Source of the DNA: a virus
DNA: 40,869 nucleotides
Direction: 5' to 3' (one strand)
Virus record (IMG/VR): IMGVR_UViG_3300006641_000057
Coordinates: 1-40,869 of that record
Position 1 is the first letter of the stretch. Every line of letters begins with the position of its first letter. The notes beneath the pieces are model-generated. The model saw nothing but the letters and a program-made list of their open reading frames with translations. It ran no database searches and was not told the DNA's origin. Below, in pieces: positions 1 through 7,417 of this stretch. Position numbers and translations under genes: made by a program.

Positions 1-344
1 AGCGCGCGGATCGCGAAGTCAGCCAGCACCCCGACCAGCGAGATCAGGTTGGCCTGCCACGGGAGGCCCTGCAGGTCGAGCCCGAGGTGGGCGACGTCCG
101 ACACCTCGCGCCGGATGCGGAGGTCGAGCAGCCGCGCCGCCTCCTCCTCAGCGGCCCGGCGCTCCTCGTCGGTGGCGTCGGGCTCAAGCTTTGGGGCGAC
201 GGGCCGGTAGTCGCGGTCCAGCGCGGAGCCCCTTGCCGCGAGGGCATGCACGCCGTGCTGCCGCGCCCGGGCGAGCAGCGTGGTGGCGGTGTGCGGGCGC
301 ATCGTGGCGACGTTCGCCATCGCCCATGGGATCTCGTCGTTCAT
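1..344 (-). CDS. Unknown protein, N-terminal part of a gene that crosses the window ends
   Basis: The frame starts at ATG 344, behind a GGAGG site and promoter 364-392, and stays open to position 1 (114 codons plus 2 nt). Its first residues are MNDEIPWAMANVATMRPH. Joined to position 40869 it continues in frame to a TGA at 40716, giving 165 aa. The middle, around residues 60-85, is rich in Glu and Arg (DEERRAAEEEAARLL) and looks helical. I recognise no family. It is the first gene of an operon that continues into 40610-38183. Third codon positions are GC-rich in both halves, which supports one gene. Function unknown. Confidence 0.8.
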   Translation of the reverse strand, partial: MNDEIPWAMANVATMRPHTATTLLARARQHGVHALAARGSALDRDYRPVAPKLEPDATDEERRAAEEEAARLLDLRIRREVSDVAHLGLDLQGLPWQANLISLVGVLADFAIRA

Positions 345-363
345 GGATGACACCTCCACCCGC

Positions 364-392
364 AGCCTACCATGGCACGGAAACATGCGCAA
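364..392 (-). promoter_or_regulatory. Family promoter for the circle-spanning operon
   Basis: On the minus strand, -35 TTGCGC (387-392) and -10 TAGGCT (364-369) are 17 nt apart. The spacer carries GTTTCCG and ends in GG, as in the other copies. It lies about 20 nt before the ATG at 344 with a GGAGG site between. Confidence 0.8.
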
Positions 393-422
393 GGTTAGCG
401 GACGGGCAGCCAAGGAGGCTCC

Positions 423-803
423 ATGCTCGCTGCGTTCGTTCTGCTCACCATCACCTCGTCTCCCATCGCCGCGGAGGTCGACGCCGCGTTCACCGCCTGC
501 GAGAACGCCAGCGCGAACGCGATGGGGGTCACCGACCCGCCCACGATCGCCGCGCTGCGGGAGGAGTGCCGCGTGCCGTGCGTTGCGCTGGCACAGGCCA
601 TCGTCGACACCGGGATCGCCGATCCGGCCCCGTACGTCGGCCGCGTGCTCAGCGCGTGGCGGGTGCACGACGGCGCCATCGCCTCGGGTGGGGCGCTGGA
701 GGGGCTGGCGTTCGACCAGCCCGCCCTGATCGCCGCGCTCGCTGACCTGCGGGCGCTCCGGTTCGAGGTCGCCCATCAGGTCGCGTTCGAGGCGCTGCCC
801 TGA
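423..803 (+). CDS. Small secreted protein with signal peptide
   Basis: A 126-aa protein starting at ATG 423 behind AAGGAGG. The first 17 residues (MLAAFVLLTITSSPIAA) form a hydrophobic segment ending in an SPxAA-type signal peptidase site, so export through Sec is likely. The mature part is helical, Ala-rich and has three cysteines (TAC, EEC, VPC). I recognise no family. It stands alone on the plus strand between the circle-spanning operon and the fibre genes, and its stop abuts that of the fibre gene in the hexamer TGATCA. A periplasmic lysis helper or superinfection factor is possible but unproven. Confidence 0.75.
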   Translation: MLAAFVLLTITSSPIAAEVDAAFTACENASANAMGVTDPPTIAALREECRVPCVALAQAIVDTGIADPAPYVGRVLSAWRVHDGAIASGGALEGLAFDQPALIAALADLRALRFEVAHQVAFEALP

Positions 804-1715
804 TCAGGTCGTGAAGCGCCGGACGTAGCCAGTCCCGCCCGTGACGGTCGCAGAAGCCGCGATCTCCGGGCGGAACCAGAGCGTGAGCGTCCCGCTGCCC
901 GTGCAGACGTAGTGAGCGGTGATCACGGCTGGGACCGGCGTTCCGGATGAGCCGCCGTTCGGCGCGGGGCCCGTGCCGCAGGTGCTCCAGCCGCTCGCGC
1001 CCCCCGTGCTCACGACGCCCGTGCCGCCGCCCTCGAAGGCCGAGGCGGTCGGGTACATGCCGAAGGAGGTGCAGCTCGATGACGACGCACCGCCGCTCTC
1101 GACCAGGGCCCAACGCCATCCGTTCGTTGCGGCGCTGGTCGTGATCAGCGGAATGAACGTGATCATGTAGGTCTGACCGGCGGTCACGGACAGCGACAGC
1201 GTGGTGGACGCGCCCACCCCCGTGTTGTCACTCGTCGTCGGCGTGCCGGTGACGGCGGTGAGCGTGTAGTCGTCGGCCGTGGCGACGGCTCCGATCTGCG
1301 CCGCTGTCGGGGTGGTGAGGGTGCCGGCGCCGCTCAGCCAGGTGGTGGCAGACCCCGAGCCCCCGAGCGCCGTTCGGGCCGCGGACGTGAGCGCCGTCAA
1401 CGCCGCCGTGGACGCCCCGGTGAAGTAGGGCAGCCGATCCGCGGCCGGGGTGAGCGCACCCAGCGCCGTCAGCGACGCGGTCAGGGCCGTACCCAGCGAC
1501 ACCCAGGAGCCCGAGACCATCACCGTGACGGCGTCGGCCGAGGTTGCGGCGTCCGTCGCGATCCAGACGGCTCCGTCGGCGGCGGTCGTGGGGCGGGAGG
1601 CGAGGGTGCCAGCGCTCACCACCGCCAGCGCAGACGCCGCAGCGGTGATCGGGCCGAGGGCGAGCCCGACCACCCGGGGGACCAGCGAGGAGATGCGCGT
1701 CCCGATCTGGCTCAC
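804..1715 (-). CDS. Probable tail fibre or adhesin protein
   Basis: A 303-aa protein starting at GTG 1715, which overlaps the previous stop as GTGA. Residues 1 to about 170 are low-complexity Ala/Thr/Ser/Gly sequence with the character of a fibre shaft. The C-terminal third has a beta-rich head with cysteines (SSSSCTSF, STCGTG, HYVCTG) and ends YVRRFTT. Composition, length and position beside a second structural-looking gene and the lysis block suggest a receptor-binding fibre. This is inferred from composition, since I cannot name a fibre family. A longer frame begins at GTG 1739, but the 1715 start fits the coupling seen throughout this genome. Confidence 0.6.
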   Translation of the reverse strand: MSQIGTRISSLVPRVVGLALGPITAAASALAVVSAGTLASRPTTAADGAVWIATDAATSADAVTVMVSGSWVSLGTALTASLTALGALTPAADRLPYFTGASTAALTALTSAARTALGGSGSATTWLSGAGTLTTPTAAQIGAVATADDYTLTAVTGTPTTSDNTGVGASTTLSLSVTAGQTYMITFIPLITTSAATNGWRWALVESGGASSSSCTSFGMYPTASAFEGGGTGVVSTGGASGWSTCGTGPAPNGGSSGTPVPAVITAHYVCTGSGTLTLWFRPEIAASATVTGGTGYVRRFTT

Positions 1716-2500
1716 GGCACCACCCCCGGAGCGACCCACGCCACCGCAGCCGTGTAGGTGACCGTGACGCCTGAGCTGTTGCCGCCGTCGTCGGCGTGGC
1801 CTGCGGGCTCCAGGACGCGCCAGGCGAGCGCGTCGTAGATCTCGCAGGGGAGCGCCGAGCGGCTCCAGCCCTGGCCCGCCTGCAGCCCCAGCATGATGGG
1901 CTCGCCGGTGAGGTCGACCACGTTGTGCCAGGCCTCGATCGCGGTCTGGGCGGCGGTGGAATCCGTCGGGTCCGAGATGTTCACGCGGGCCGCCGCCCGC
2001 CCGTACAGGATCGCCGTCGCCGTCTCGTACTCCAGGGCCATCGCCAGGACGGCCGTAGCGCTGCGGGTGAGCGTGATCCCTGTGGCGAACGGGCTGCGCC
2101 AGTAGATCGTCAGCGTGTCCTCGACCTCGTCAGCGACCGCCAGGGCGAGCGCCTCAAACGCCCCGGCTGCGTTCAGGTCCGCTGCCCAGGCGGTGATCGA
2201 CGCCGGGTTGACCGTCGCCACCGTCACCGGGCCGATCCCGCGCGCTGTGTCCTCCAGCACCACCGTGTACGTGCAGACGGCGGAGAACGTGGAGACGTCG
2301 ATCACTGCGGCGCGGGCGCTGTCGTTGGCCCGAAGCGCCACGGCGGCGCCGCAGCGCAGCGCGTTCGTCACCGGGTAGCCGCCGCTGCCGTTGCTCAGCG
2401 GTACGGTGGGATCGATGAGCGTGGTCGTCAGCTCGATCGGGGAGCACGCTGCGAGCAGGGCGTAGCGGGTGGCTGTCGTCTGGGGGGCGGAGACGGTCAT
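1712..2500 (-). CDS. Probable structural or tail-tip protein, unknown family
   Basis: A 262-aa protein starting at ATG 2500 behind AAAGGAGG. It reads as an Ala/Thr/Val-rich beta protein, with stretches such as TYTVVLEDTARGIGPV and TLTIYWRSPF. It lacks catalytic motifs, transmembrane segments and a signal peptide. It is coupled by GTGA to the fibre-like gene downstream and is transcribed away from the endolysin, so the pair may form a host-recognition unit. It does not resemble baseplate J. I do not recognise it. Confidence 0.6.
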   Translation of the reverse strand: MTVSAPQTTATRYALLAACSPIELTTTLIDPTVPLSNGSGGYPVTNALRCGAAVALRANDSARAAVIDVSTFSAVCTYTVVLEDTARGIGPVTVATVNPASITAWAADLNAAGAFEALALAVADEVEDTLTIYWRSPFATGITLTRSATAVLAMALEYETATAILYGRAAARVNISDPTDSTAAQTAIEAWHNVVDLTGEPIMLGLQAGQGWSRSALPCEIYDALAWRVLEPAGHADDGGNSSGVTVTYTAAVAWVAPGVVP

Positions 2501-2523
2501 TCAGGCTCACCCTCCTTTCCGCG

Positions 2524-2556
2524 AGCCTACCTCTCGCGGGCGCGCTCGGCTACGAT
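2524..2556. promoter_or_regulatory. Overlapping divergent promoters between fibre and lysis genes
   Basis: Minus strand: TAGCCG (2547-2552), 17 nt, TAGGCT (2524-2529), spacer ending GG. Plus strand: -10 TACGAT (2551-2556) preceded by GG, with a weak -35 (TACCTC) 17 nt upstream. The two face each other and share bases, so only one could be occupied at a time. They lack the TTCCG core of the main family. Confidence 0.45.
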
Positions 2557-2574
2557 GGCGGCCAGGAGGTGGCC

Positions 2575-3105
2575 ATGGGGCGTACCCCGGTTGACGGCTC
2601 GCACGGGCCGACGGAGCACTTCGGGTGGATGGAGTTCTGCGCGGGCCAAGAGGCGCGCTACGGGTACCTCTGCGCGCACCCGGAGCTGTGGGCGGCGCCG
2701 GTGCGGGTGTGCGAGGTGGCGGAGGTCATCCGCGAGCTCGTCGGCAAGCCGGTGCGGGTGACGTCGGGGCTGCGGATGCCCTCGGGCTCGCCGACGTCGC
2801 AGCACGAGGTGGGGCAGGCGCTGGACATCCAGGTGGGCGGGATGACGCCCCGGCAGCTCCTGCGGGTCATCCGGACGGCGGCGGAACAGGGCGCGCTCCC
2901 GCACCGGCTGCGGCAGGTGATCGCGGAGTCGCTGCACGGCACGGCGGCGGACCTCGACCAGCCGATGGGCAAGGGGTCGGGGCGGTGGGTCCACGTTGCG
3001 GTGGAGGGCGTCGACGGGGAGCGGTGGAGCACGGGGGCGCGGCTGCCCTGGGCGCTGTCGTGGGACCCTCCGACCGCGCAGCGCGTGTACGTGGCGGCGA
3101 CGTGA
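2575..3105 (+). CDS. Endolysin, peptidase M15-type (VanY/peptidase M15A-like)
   Basis: A 176-aa protein starting at ATG 2575 with AGGAGG six nt upstream; an in-frame GTG at 2569 lies inside that site. Residues 75-84 read SQHEVGQALD, the zinc motif of M15 peptidases, following the conserved SGLR at 64-67. A second zinc histidine is in WVHVA at 138-142. M15 enzymes cut peptide bonds in peptidoglycan cross-links. There is no signal peptide, so release would need the holin-like protein encoded next, whose GTG overlaps this stop. Length is normal for a single-domain phage M15 endolysin. No separate wall-binding domain is visible. Confidence 0.85.
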   Translation: MGRTPVDGSHGPTEHFGWMEFCAGQEARYGYLCAHPELWAAPVRVCEVAEVIRELVGKPVRVTSGLRMPSGSPTSQHEVGQALDIQVGGMTPRQLLRVIRTAAEQGALPHRLRQVIAESLHGTAADLDQPMGKGSGRWVHVAVEGVDGERWSTGARLPWALSWDPPTAQRVYVAAT

Positions 3106-3530
3106 GCGCCCCGGGGGGCACGTGGATCGCGGCGGGCGGCGTGACCACGGTTGGGCTCGTTGCCGACGCTGCAGGGGCGGATCCGACGGTGATCGGCGTG
3201 GTCGTGGCCACGGTCGGGCTCGTGATGTCCGTGTTCCGCTTGACCGGCGCGCTGCAGGTCGGGCTCGCTCACCGGGTCGTGCTCGACCAGGAGTCCGCCA
3301 AGGCGATCGGCGTGGCGATGGGCTCCGCGATCGGGGAGGCGCTGGCCAAGCAGCGGCACGAGGGGCGCGAGCTCGCCGCGGCTGCGGACCGACTTCGGCG
3401 CGCGGTGCGGGCGCTGCCGGACGCGATGAAGGCGCAGGTCGCCGAGGAGCACCACGACCTCCGCGGCGCCATGGACGACACCCGGGAGGCGCTCGGGCCG
3501 TGGGAGGATAGCCCCTCGACCAGGGGGTGA
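3102..3530 (+). CDS. Holin-like membrane protein
   Basis: A 142-aa protein starting at GTG 3102, overlapping the endolysin stop by GTGA. Two hydrophobic segments lie near residues 7-22 and 28-46. They are followed by a long charged tail, residues 60-142, predicted helical and rich in Glu, Arg and Ala. A short hairpin in the membrane with a cytoplasmic helical tail suits a class II holin. Position directly after the endolysin is the main support, because holins share little sequence. An alternative is a membrane-anchored lysis regulator. Confidence 0.6.
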   Translation: MSAPGGTWIAAGGVTTVGLVADAAGADPTVIGVVVATVGLVMSVFRLTGALQVGLAHRVVLDQESAKAIGVAMGSAIGEALAKQRHEGRELAAAADRLRRAVRALPDAMKAQVAEEHHDLRGAMDDTREALGPWEDSPSTRG

Positions 3531-3534
3531 TCCC

Positions 3535-3843
3535 ATGGGGCAGGTGGAGAGCAACGTCGGGTGGGGCCGGGTGAACGCAGCGAGCGGCTGGGTGATCGAG
3601 GCGTGGTACGGCAACGGCTCGCAGGGGGTGCACACCGCGCACCGGTTCGGGCCGTTGACCGCGTCGAACGTCGCGGTTTACAGGAGCATCTGTGCGACCG
3701 CCTACAACGACGGGGAAGCGGCGTGGCTGACGGCGTGCGGGTCGGCGTTCGCCGCGTGGTACGCAGCGCTCCCGACGGACGCGATCCGGGTGCTGGTGTT
3801 CGAGGCGGCTCGGTTCGCGGGGGAGTTCGGGCTCGACCCCTGA
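3535..3843 (+). CDS. Unknown 102-aa protein in the lysis block
   Basis: ATG 3535 lies behind GGGGGTGATCCC. The protein is aromatic-rich, with motifs such as GWGRVNAASGWVIEAWYGNG near residues 9-28 and AAWYAALPTDAIRVLVFEAAR near 73-94. It has no signal peptide or clear membrane segment. It is the last gene of the lysis transcript and its stop (TGA 3841-3843) shares the hexamer TGATCA with the stop of the opposing early operon. I recognise no family. Confidence 0.65.
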   Translation: MGQVESNVGWGRVNAASGWVIEAWYGNGSQGVHTAHRFGPLTASNVAVYRSICATAYNDGEAAWLTACGSAFAAWYAALPTDAIRVLVFEAARFAGEFGLDP

Positions 3844-4203
3844 TCAGCGGCTGAGCATCTGCCGCAGATCGGCAGCGTCTGCGCGCATGTGCTCCGGGTC
3901 GTCACCCTCGTCGGGCTCGGCCGCGGCGACGTCGAGGTGGTCAGCCTCGGCACGGATGGCGACCCGCATCGCCTCCACGGCACCGCCCACGACCCAGGAG
4001 GAGCCGTTGTGGTCGAGCGGGCCCCAGCACAGCGCCGGGTCGCGCTCGTCTCCCGGCTCCCAGTGACACTCGATCGTGGGGCGGCCGTAGCCGAGCGCCG
4101 TGGTGACCGTGTCGTCCCGGCTCGTCTCGCCGAGGCTGAGGTCGGGCCACGTCGCCAGCACGAGCTGCTCTGCGGCGTCCACCGCGTCTGAGAGGGCGCT
4201 CAC
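3844..4203 (-). CDS. Unknown acidic 119-aa protein, last gene of early operon
   Basis: Starts at GTG 4203, overlapping the previous stop (GTGA). The N-terminal half contains ALGYGRPTIECHWEP. The C-terminal part is acidic (AAAEPDEGDDPEHMRADAADL). No membrane segment and no known domain. It is the tenth and final gene of the early operon that starts at 7790. Confidence 0.65.
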   Translation of the reverse strand: MSALSDAVDAAEQLVLATWPDLSLGETSRDDTVTTALGYGRPTIECHWEPGDERDPALCWGPLDHNGSSWVVGGAVEAMRVAIRAEADHLDVAAAEPDEGDDPEHMRADAADLRQMLSR

Positions 4204-4520
4204 CGGTTGAGCTCACGGATGATCACCGCCCGCGCCATGGACTCGCTGTGCACCTCCACGATCCCGCCGGGCGCGAGGATGAACATCGCGCCCCCAGGGT
4301 AGCGGCGGAGGGTGATCGTCCTGGTCTTCGAGCTCACCCGGAGCTCCTCCGCCCCGTCGGGCGCGGTGGTCTGGGTGACGGGGTAGCCCATGGCGGAGAA
4401 GCGGTCGGCCAGGCGCTGGGTGACCGTGGTGTGGTCGGCCAGAGCGGCGGGCGGGGACTTCCACCAAAACGCGAGGGCGGCTCCGGTGAGGGCGAGGGCG
4501 ATCCAGAGGTCGATGCTCAT
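4200..4520 (-). CDS. Small membrane-anchored protein, 106 aa
   Basis: Starts at ATG 4520 behind GGAGGGAGC. Residues 4-20 (DLWIALALTGAALAFWW) form one transmembrane segment. A soluble domain follows with beta-rich stretches (RTITLRRYPGGAMFILAPGGIVEVHSES, split over residues 68-95). The single N-terminal anchor without a cleavage site suggests an inner-membrane protein facing either side. It may act on the envelope early in infection, but I recognise no family. Overlaps its upstream neighbour by ATGA and the next gene by GTGA. Confidence 0.65.
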   Translation of the reverse strand: MSIDLWIALALTGAALAFWWKSPPAALADHTTVTQRLADRFSAMGYPVTQTTAPDGAEELRVSSKTRTITLRRYPGGAMFILAPGGIVEVHSESMARAVIIRELNR

Positions 4521-4690
4521 GCTCCCTCCATGGCGGCGGACGCCGCCGCGATCGTCGTCTGCAGCCACTCGGGGCGGTGACCGAGCGTGAGGAGGTAGGC
4601 AGCCCACGCGCGGTGAGCCTCCAGGTCCTCCAGCGTGCGGAGCGGGCGGAACGCGCAGGCCTCGACCAGGAGGCGGTGGGCGGCGGTCAT
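4517..4690 (-). CDS. Small 57-aa protein in early operon
   Basis: Starts at ATG 4690 behind GGGAGGGTGCC and ends at TGA 4517. The sequence begins MTAAHRLLVEACAFRPL and ends AASAAMEGA, with two predicted helices and an aromatic middle (HRAWAAYLLTLGHRPEWL). Both ends overlap neighbours by ATGA, and the 170-nt slot would otherwise be an unexplained gap, which supports its reality. Family unknown. Confidence 0.6.
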   Translation of the reverse strand: MTAAHRLLVEACAFRPLRTLEDLEAHRAWAAYLLTLGHRPEWLQTTIAAASAAMEGA

Positions 4691-5418
4691 GGCACCCTCC
4701 CGATCGCCAGCGCGTCCTGGGCAGCGGCTTGCAGGCGGTCGCGCTGAAGCCGCAGCGCCTCCACGCTGGCCGGGAGGTCGGCGAGGTCTTGGTCGGGCTG
4801 GCCGAGGGCGACGGCGACAGCGCGGAGGAGGGCGCTCGTCCGTGCGCCGTCGACCGACAGCACGTGTACGGCGTGCGCGTGGACGAGCACGCCCTGGGCG
4901 ACCAAGGCGAAGTCGCGCCGGTTGCGCTCCACGATCGACACGAGGCCGAGGTGGTCGATGTCGGCGGGGATGCCCATGTAGTCGCGAATGGCCTCCAGCG
5001 CGTCCCGGTAGGCGTCGCGCTCGGCGGCGACCGCGGCCACCTCGTCGACGTGGACGAAGCGGTCAAAGCCTTCCTCTTGTTCGGTGGGGTCGATCGTGAT
5101 CAGGCGGCGGCGCGCCATGAGGGCGTCCACCTCGCGCCGGTAGGCTGCGCGAAGATCTGCGCGGTCGTCGTCTGGCCCTGGCCCCTCGCCGAGACAAGCG
5201 GTCAGGACGTCGTCGATCTCCTCGTCGGTCTCGGGTGCACGGCCAAGATCGGCCACGACCTGCGAGACGGCCGCCAGGCTGTCGTCTTCAGGGAGGTCGC
5301 CCCCTGCGGCGTCGTACGCCGCCTGCCAGACCATCTCGGTCAGGCGGGCACGGTCCATCGCCGCCTCGCAGGCCACGGGGTCGATGTCGTCGTCAGGGGT
5401 ATCGTTGGGGTGGTTCAT
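4687..5418 (-). CDS. Unknown acidic 243-aa protein
   Basis: Starts at ATG 5418, overlapping the previous stop by ATGA. The N-terminal half is strongly acidic (NDTPDDDIDPV, PEDDSLAA, APETDEEIDDV, PGPDDDRADL). A helical heptad-like stretch follows at about residues 125-145 (VDEVAAVAAERDAYRDALEA), with another near the C-terminus (VEALRLQRDRLQAAAQDALA). The acidic surface could mimic DNA or bind basic host proteins, but that is speculation. No catalytic motif seen. Confidence 0.65.
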   Translation of the reverse strand: MNHPNDTPDDDIDPVACEAAMDRARLTEMVWQAAYDAAGGDLPEDDSLAAVSQVVADLGRAPETDEEIDDVLTACLGEGPGPDDDRADLRAAYRREVDALMARRRLITIDPTEQEEGFDRFVHVDEVAAVAAERDAYRDALEAIRDYMGIPADIDHLGLVSIVERNRRDFALVAQGVLVHAHAVHVLSVDGARTSALLRAVAVALGQPDQDLADLPASVEALRLQRDRLQAAAQDALAIGRVP

Positions 5419-5606
5419 GAGGCCACCACCCAGCCCTGCGCGCGCAGGGCAGCAACGGTCTTCGCCCAGCCCGCGACCGTGTCCGGGCTGGTGGTGTTGG
5501 CGACCTCGCGGCCGGAGACGCGCACGGTGACGCGGTCTCCGGTCTGGTCGGTGATCTCGATCCGGGCGTCGCCGGGTCGGCCTCGGGTCAGGGCTTGGGG
5601 GGTCAT
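5415..5606 (-). CDS. Small 63-aa protein in early operon
   Basis: Starts at ATG 5606 (MTPQALTRGRPGDARIEITD) and overlaps neighbours by four nt on both sides. It looks like a short beta-strand pair (RIEITDQTGDRVTVRVSG) followed by a helix (VAGWAKTVAALRAQGW). Family unknown. Confidence 0.6.
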   Translation of the reverse strand: MTPQALTRGRPGDARIEITDQTGDRVTVRVSGREVANTTSPDTVAGWAKTVAALRAQGWVVAS

Positions 5607-5803
5607 GGGTTCACCTCGTGCTTCGCCGCGAACGGGTGCGGCTGGGGTTGAATGCGGATCTTGTTGAGCCGGATCAGGTCCGCGAGCGCGTCCCGGATGG
5701 CCTTGGGCTCGATGGGCGCGGCTCGGCGCGCTTCGATGAACGTGAACGGGCGGTTGAGTTGGCGCGCCCACACCAGGAGGGCGTTGCGGTCGGCGTGGCT
5801 CAT
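5603..5803 (-). CDS. Small 66-aa protein, winged-helix-like
   Basis: Starts at ATG 5803, overlapping the exonuclease-linked gene by ATGA. The sequence FTFIEARRAAPIEPKAIRDA followed by LADLIRLNKIRIQP (residues 20-53) has the helix-turn-helix plus wing pattern of a small DNA-binding fold. A DNA-binding or regulatory role is an inference from this pattern only. Confidence 0.55.
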   Translation of the reverse strand: MSHADRNALLVWARQLNRPFTFIEARRAAPIEPKAIRDALADLIRLNKIRIQPQPHPFAAKHEVNP

Positions 5804-6429
5804 TCCTCGTCTCCGGGCGGCTCGGTGTCGGGGAGGGTCTGCTGCACGCCGCGGAGGCGCGCGAGGATCGCGGTGTGCTCGGCGGGGGGGACGTCTTGGG
5901 CTCTGCGCTGGCCGAGGGCCGTGTGGACCTGCTGCTTGGTGACGATGCCGCCGGTCACCAGCTCCATGAGCTGGTCGAAGAAGGACGGCGCGCCGAGCGG
6001 CTGGACCGTCCAGGGCGCCTTCTTCCCGCGCGTCACCGTGAGGTTCACGGTGAACGGGCGGTTGTTGGGCAGGTGCGACAGGTGGCTCACCCGGATCCCG
6101 CCGACCACGTCCTTGCCGAACCTCACGTCGGGGTCGAGGTACAGCGTCACCCGGCGGCCCCTCCACTCCTTCATCTTCGGGCCCCACGCAGCCACCAGGA
6201 GGCGGCGCATGGTCTTGCTGGGCTTCCACGGCTTCGCTCGCCCGTCGGCGAACGAGCAGCCGCTGAACTCGATCGACCAGGGCTGCTCGGCGCCCTTCCC
6301 GGCGCTGCGGGCGCGCTCGACCGTGACCGTGAACGGCGGCCGGCCGACCAGATCATCTGCGTTGAGTTGGTCCGTCTTCGGGGCCAGCGCTGCAAGGACC
6401 TCGTCCTCGCTGGGATCTTCGTCGCTCAT
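5800..6429 (-). CDS. Conserved-type phage recombination-associated protein, 209 aa
   Basis: Starts at ATG 6429, overlapping the exonuclease stop by ATGA. The core contains KPWKPSKTMRRLLVAAWG, WRGRRVTLYLDPDVRFG and VGGIRVSHLSHL (residues 68-118). I know this pattern from phage proteins of unknown function encoded beside RecE or Cas4-like nucleases. It is followed by a basic beta stretch (FTVNLTVTRGKKAPW) and a C-terminal helical region. Coupling to the RecE-like nuclease suggests a partner in recombination or single-strand DNA handling. No annealing-protein signature is clear. Confidence 0.7.
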   Translation of the reverse strand: MSDEDPSEDEVLAALAPKTDQLNADDLVGRPPFTVTVERARSAGKGAEQPWSIEFSGCSFADGRAKPWKPSKTMRRLLVAAWGPKMKEWRGRRVTLYLDPDVRFGKDVVGGIRVSHLSHLPNNRPFTVNLTVTRGKKAPWTVQPLGAPSFFDQLMELVTGGIVTKQQVHTALGQRRAQDVPPAEHTAILARLRGVQQTLPDTEPPGDEE

Positions 6430-7226
6430 GGAACCTCCTCTTGGTCTTCGTCATCGGACTCGACCCGATCGGGGTCGATCATCCAGTCGGGCAGCTCCAT
6501 CGAAGCCACCTCGGGGAACCTGCCGGGCCACCGGTCAGCATCCATGCAGGCGCGCAGGGTCTGCAGGAGCCCGGCCAGCTCCCGGTCGGCGTGGTCGAGC
6601 AGGGCCTCGGACAGCCGGAAGACCCCGACGTCGTGCGGCGCCTTGGCCTCCACCGCGATGAGGTGGCAGGCGACGTCGCGCCCGGTCGCGATGCGCTCGC
6701 CCCGTCGGTACCACGCGGCCTGCAGGTGGTAGCCGTCGCGGATCGCGAGGCGCTCGAACAGGCGCAGATCGCCGGTGCCCTTGAGGTCGGCGTGGTGGGC
6801 GAGGCCGCGCGCGTCGACGAGGCCCTTGCACGCGATCCCGGTGTCGGGGTCGGTCCAGGTGATGGCGCTCTCGGTGAGCGCGTCGGTCAGGAGGGCGAGG
6901 GCTTCGGGGTGGCGGAGGACGGCGTCGGCCTGCGCCTGGATGATGTCGCGCTCGGTGGCGCGCAGGATTTCGCCGGGGTGCGCGGCCTGGAAGTCCTTCC
7001 AGACGTTGCCGCGGCGGTCGCCCTCGAACACCGCGTACCGCTCGGCGAAGGCGTCGGGGCCCTCCAGGACCAGCGTGTGCAGCGCGCGGCCGGAGAGGCG
7101 GCTGGTGGTGTCGGCGTCCTGCTGCTCCAGGGCGTGGCGGTAGTGGAGCGGGGAGCCGCGCCAGAGGTGCTTGAGCGTGCTCCAGTTGACGCCGGGGAGG
7201 CCGATGTAGGCGTCGAAGGGGCTCAT
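6426..7226 (-). CDS. RecE-like 5'-3' exonuclease (PD-(D/E)XK, DUF3799 type)
   Basis: A 266-aa protein from ATG 7226 behind GGAGG. Visible nuclease features are GRALHTLVLE (47-55), GLVDAR with D138, DLK with D147 and K149, and the QAAWY motif (169-173) typical of the RecE/Cas4/AddB group. The N-terminus (PGVNWSTLKHL) also matches RecE C-terminal domains. The family degrades one strand from double-strand ends to feed annealing. It would serve phage recombination or concatemer formation together with the coupled 209-aa gene. The long host RecE N-terminal region is absent, as usual in phages. Confidence 0.85.
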   Translation of the reverse strand: MSPFDAYIGLPGVNWSTLKHLWRGSPLHYRHALEQQDADTTSRLSGRALHTLVLEGPDAFAERYAVFEGDRRGNVWKDFQAAHPGEILRATERDIIQAQADAVLRHPEALALLTDALTESAITWTDPDTGIACKGLVDARGLAHHADLKGTGDLRLFERLAIRDGYHLQAAWYRRGERIATGRDVACHLIAVEAKAPHDVGVFRLSEALLDHADRELAGLLQTLRACMDADRWPGRFPEVASMELPDWMIDPDRVESDDEDQEEVP

Positions 7227-7417
7227 GGCATCCTCCAGCCACCAGGGCCGGGATGGGGGTTGGCGGCCTTGATCGCGCGCCACTTGGCGGCGCTCGCTTC
7301 GTCTGCGGCGCGGTGGTCGGCCGCCCGCGCGTCGGAGCGCGCGAGGAGGAGCTGGTCGAAGGGCGTCCAGGGTGGGGCCCGGAGAAGGAGGAGGTCTTCG
7401 GGGTCGATGTCATCCAT
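7223..7417 (-). CDS. Small acidic-to-basic 64-aa protein
   Basis: Starts at ATG 7417 (MDDIDPEDLLLLRAPPWTPF) and overlaps the previous gene by eight nt (ATGGATGA) and the exonuclease by ATGA. The middle is helical (ARAADHRAADEASAAKWRAI). No family recognised. Coupling to the nuclease suggests co-expression. Confidence 0.6.
   Translation of the reverse strand: MDDIDPEDLLLLRAPPWTPFDQLLLARSDARAADHRAADEASAAKWRAIKAANPHPGPGGWRMP

Noticed and set aside
371-390. Sigma-54-like TGGCACGG followed by ATGC on the plus strand
   Set aside because: The other copies of this region do not keep the sigma-54 pattern, while the minus-strand TTGCGC/17/TANNNT spacing is constant and points at a gene.
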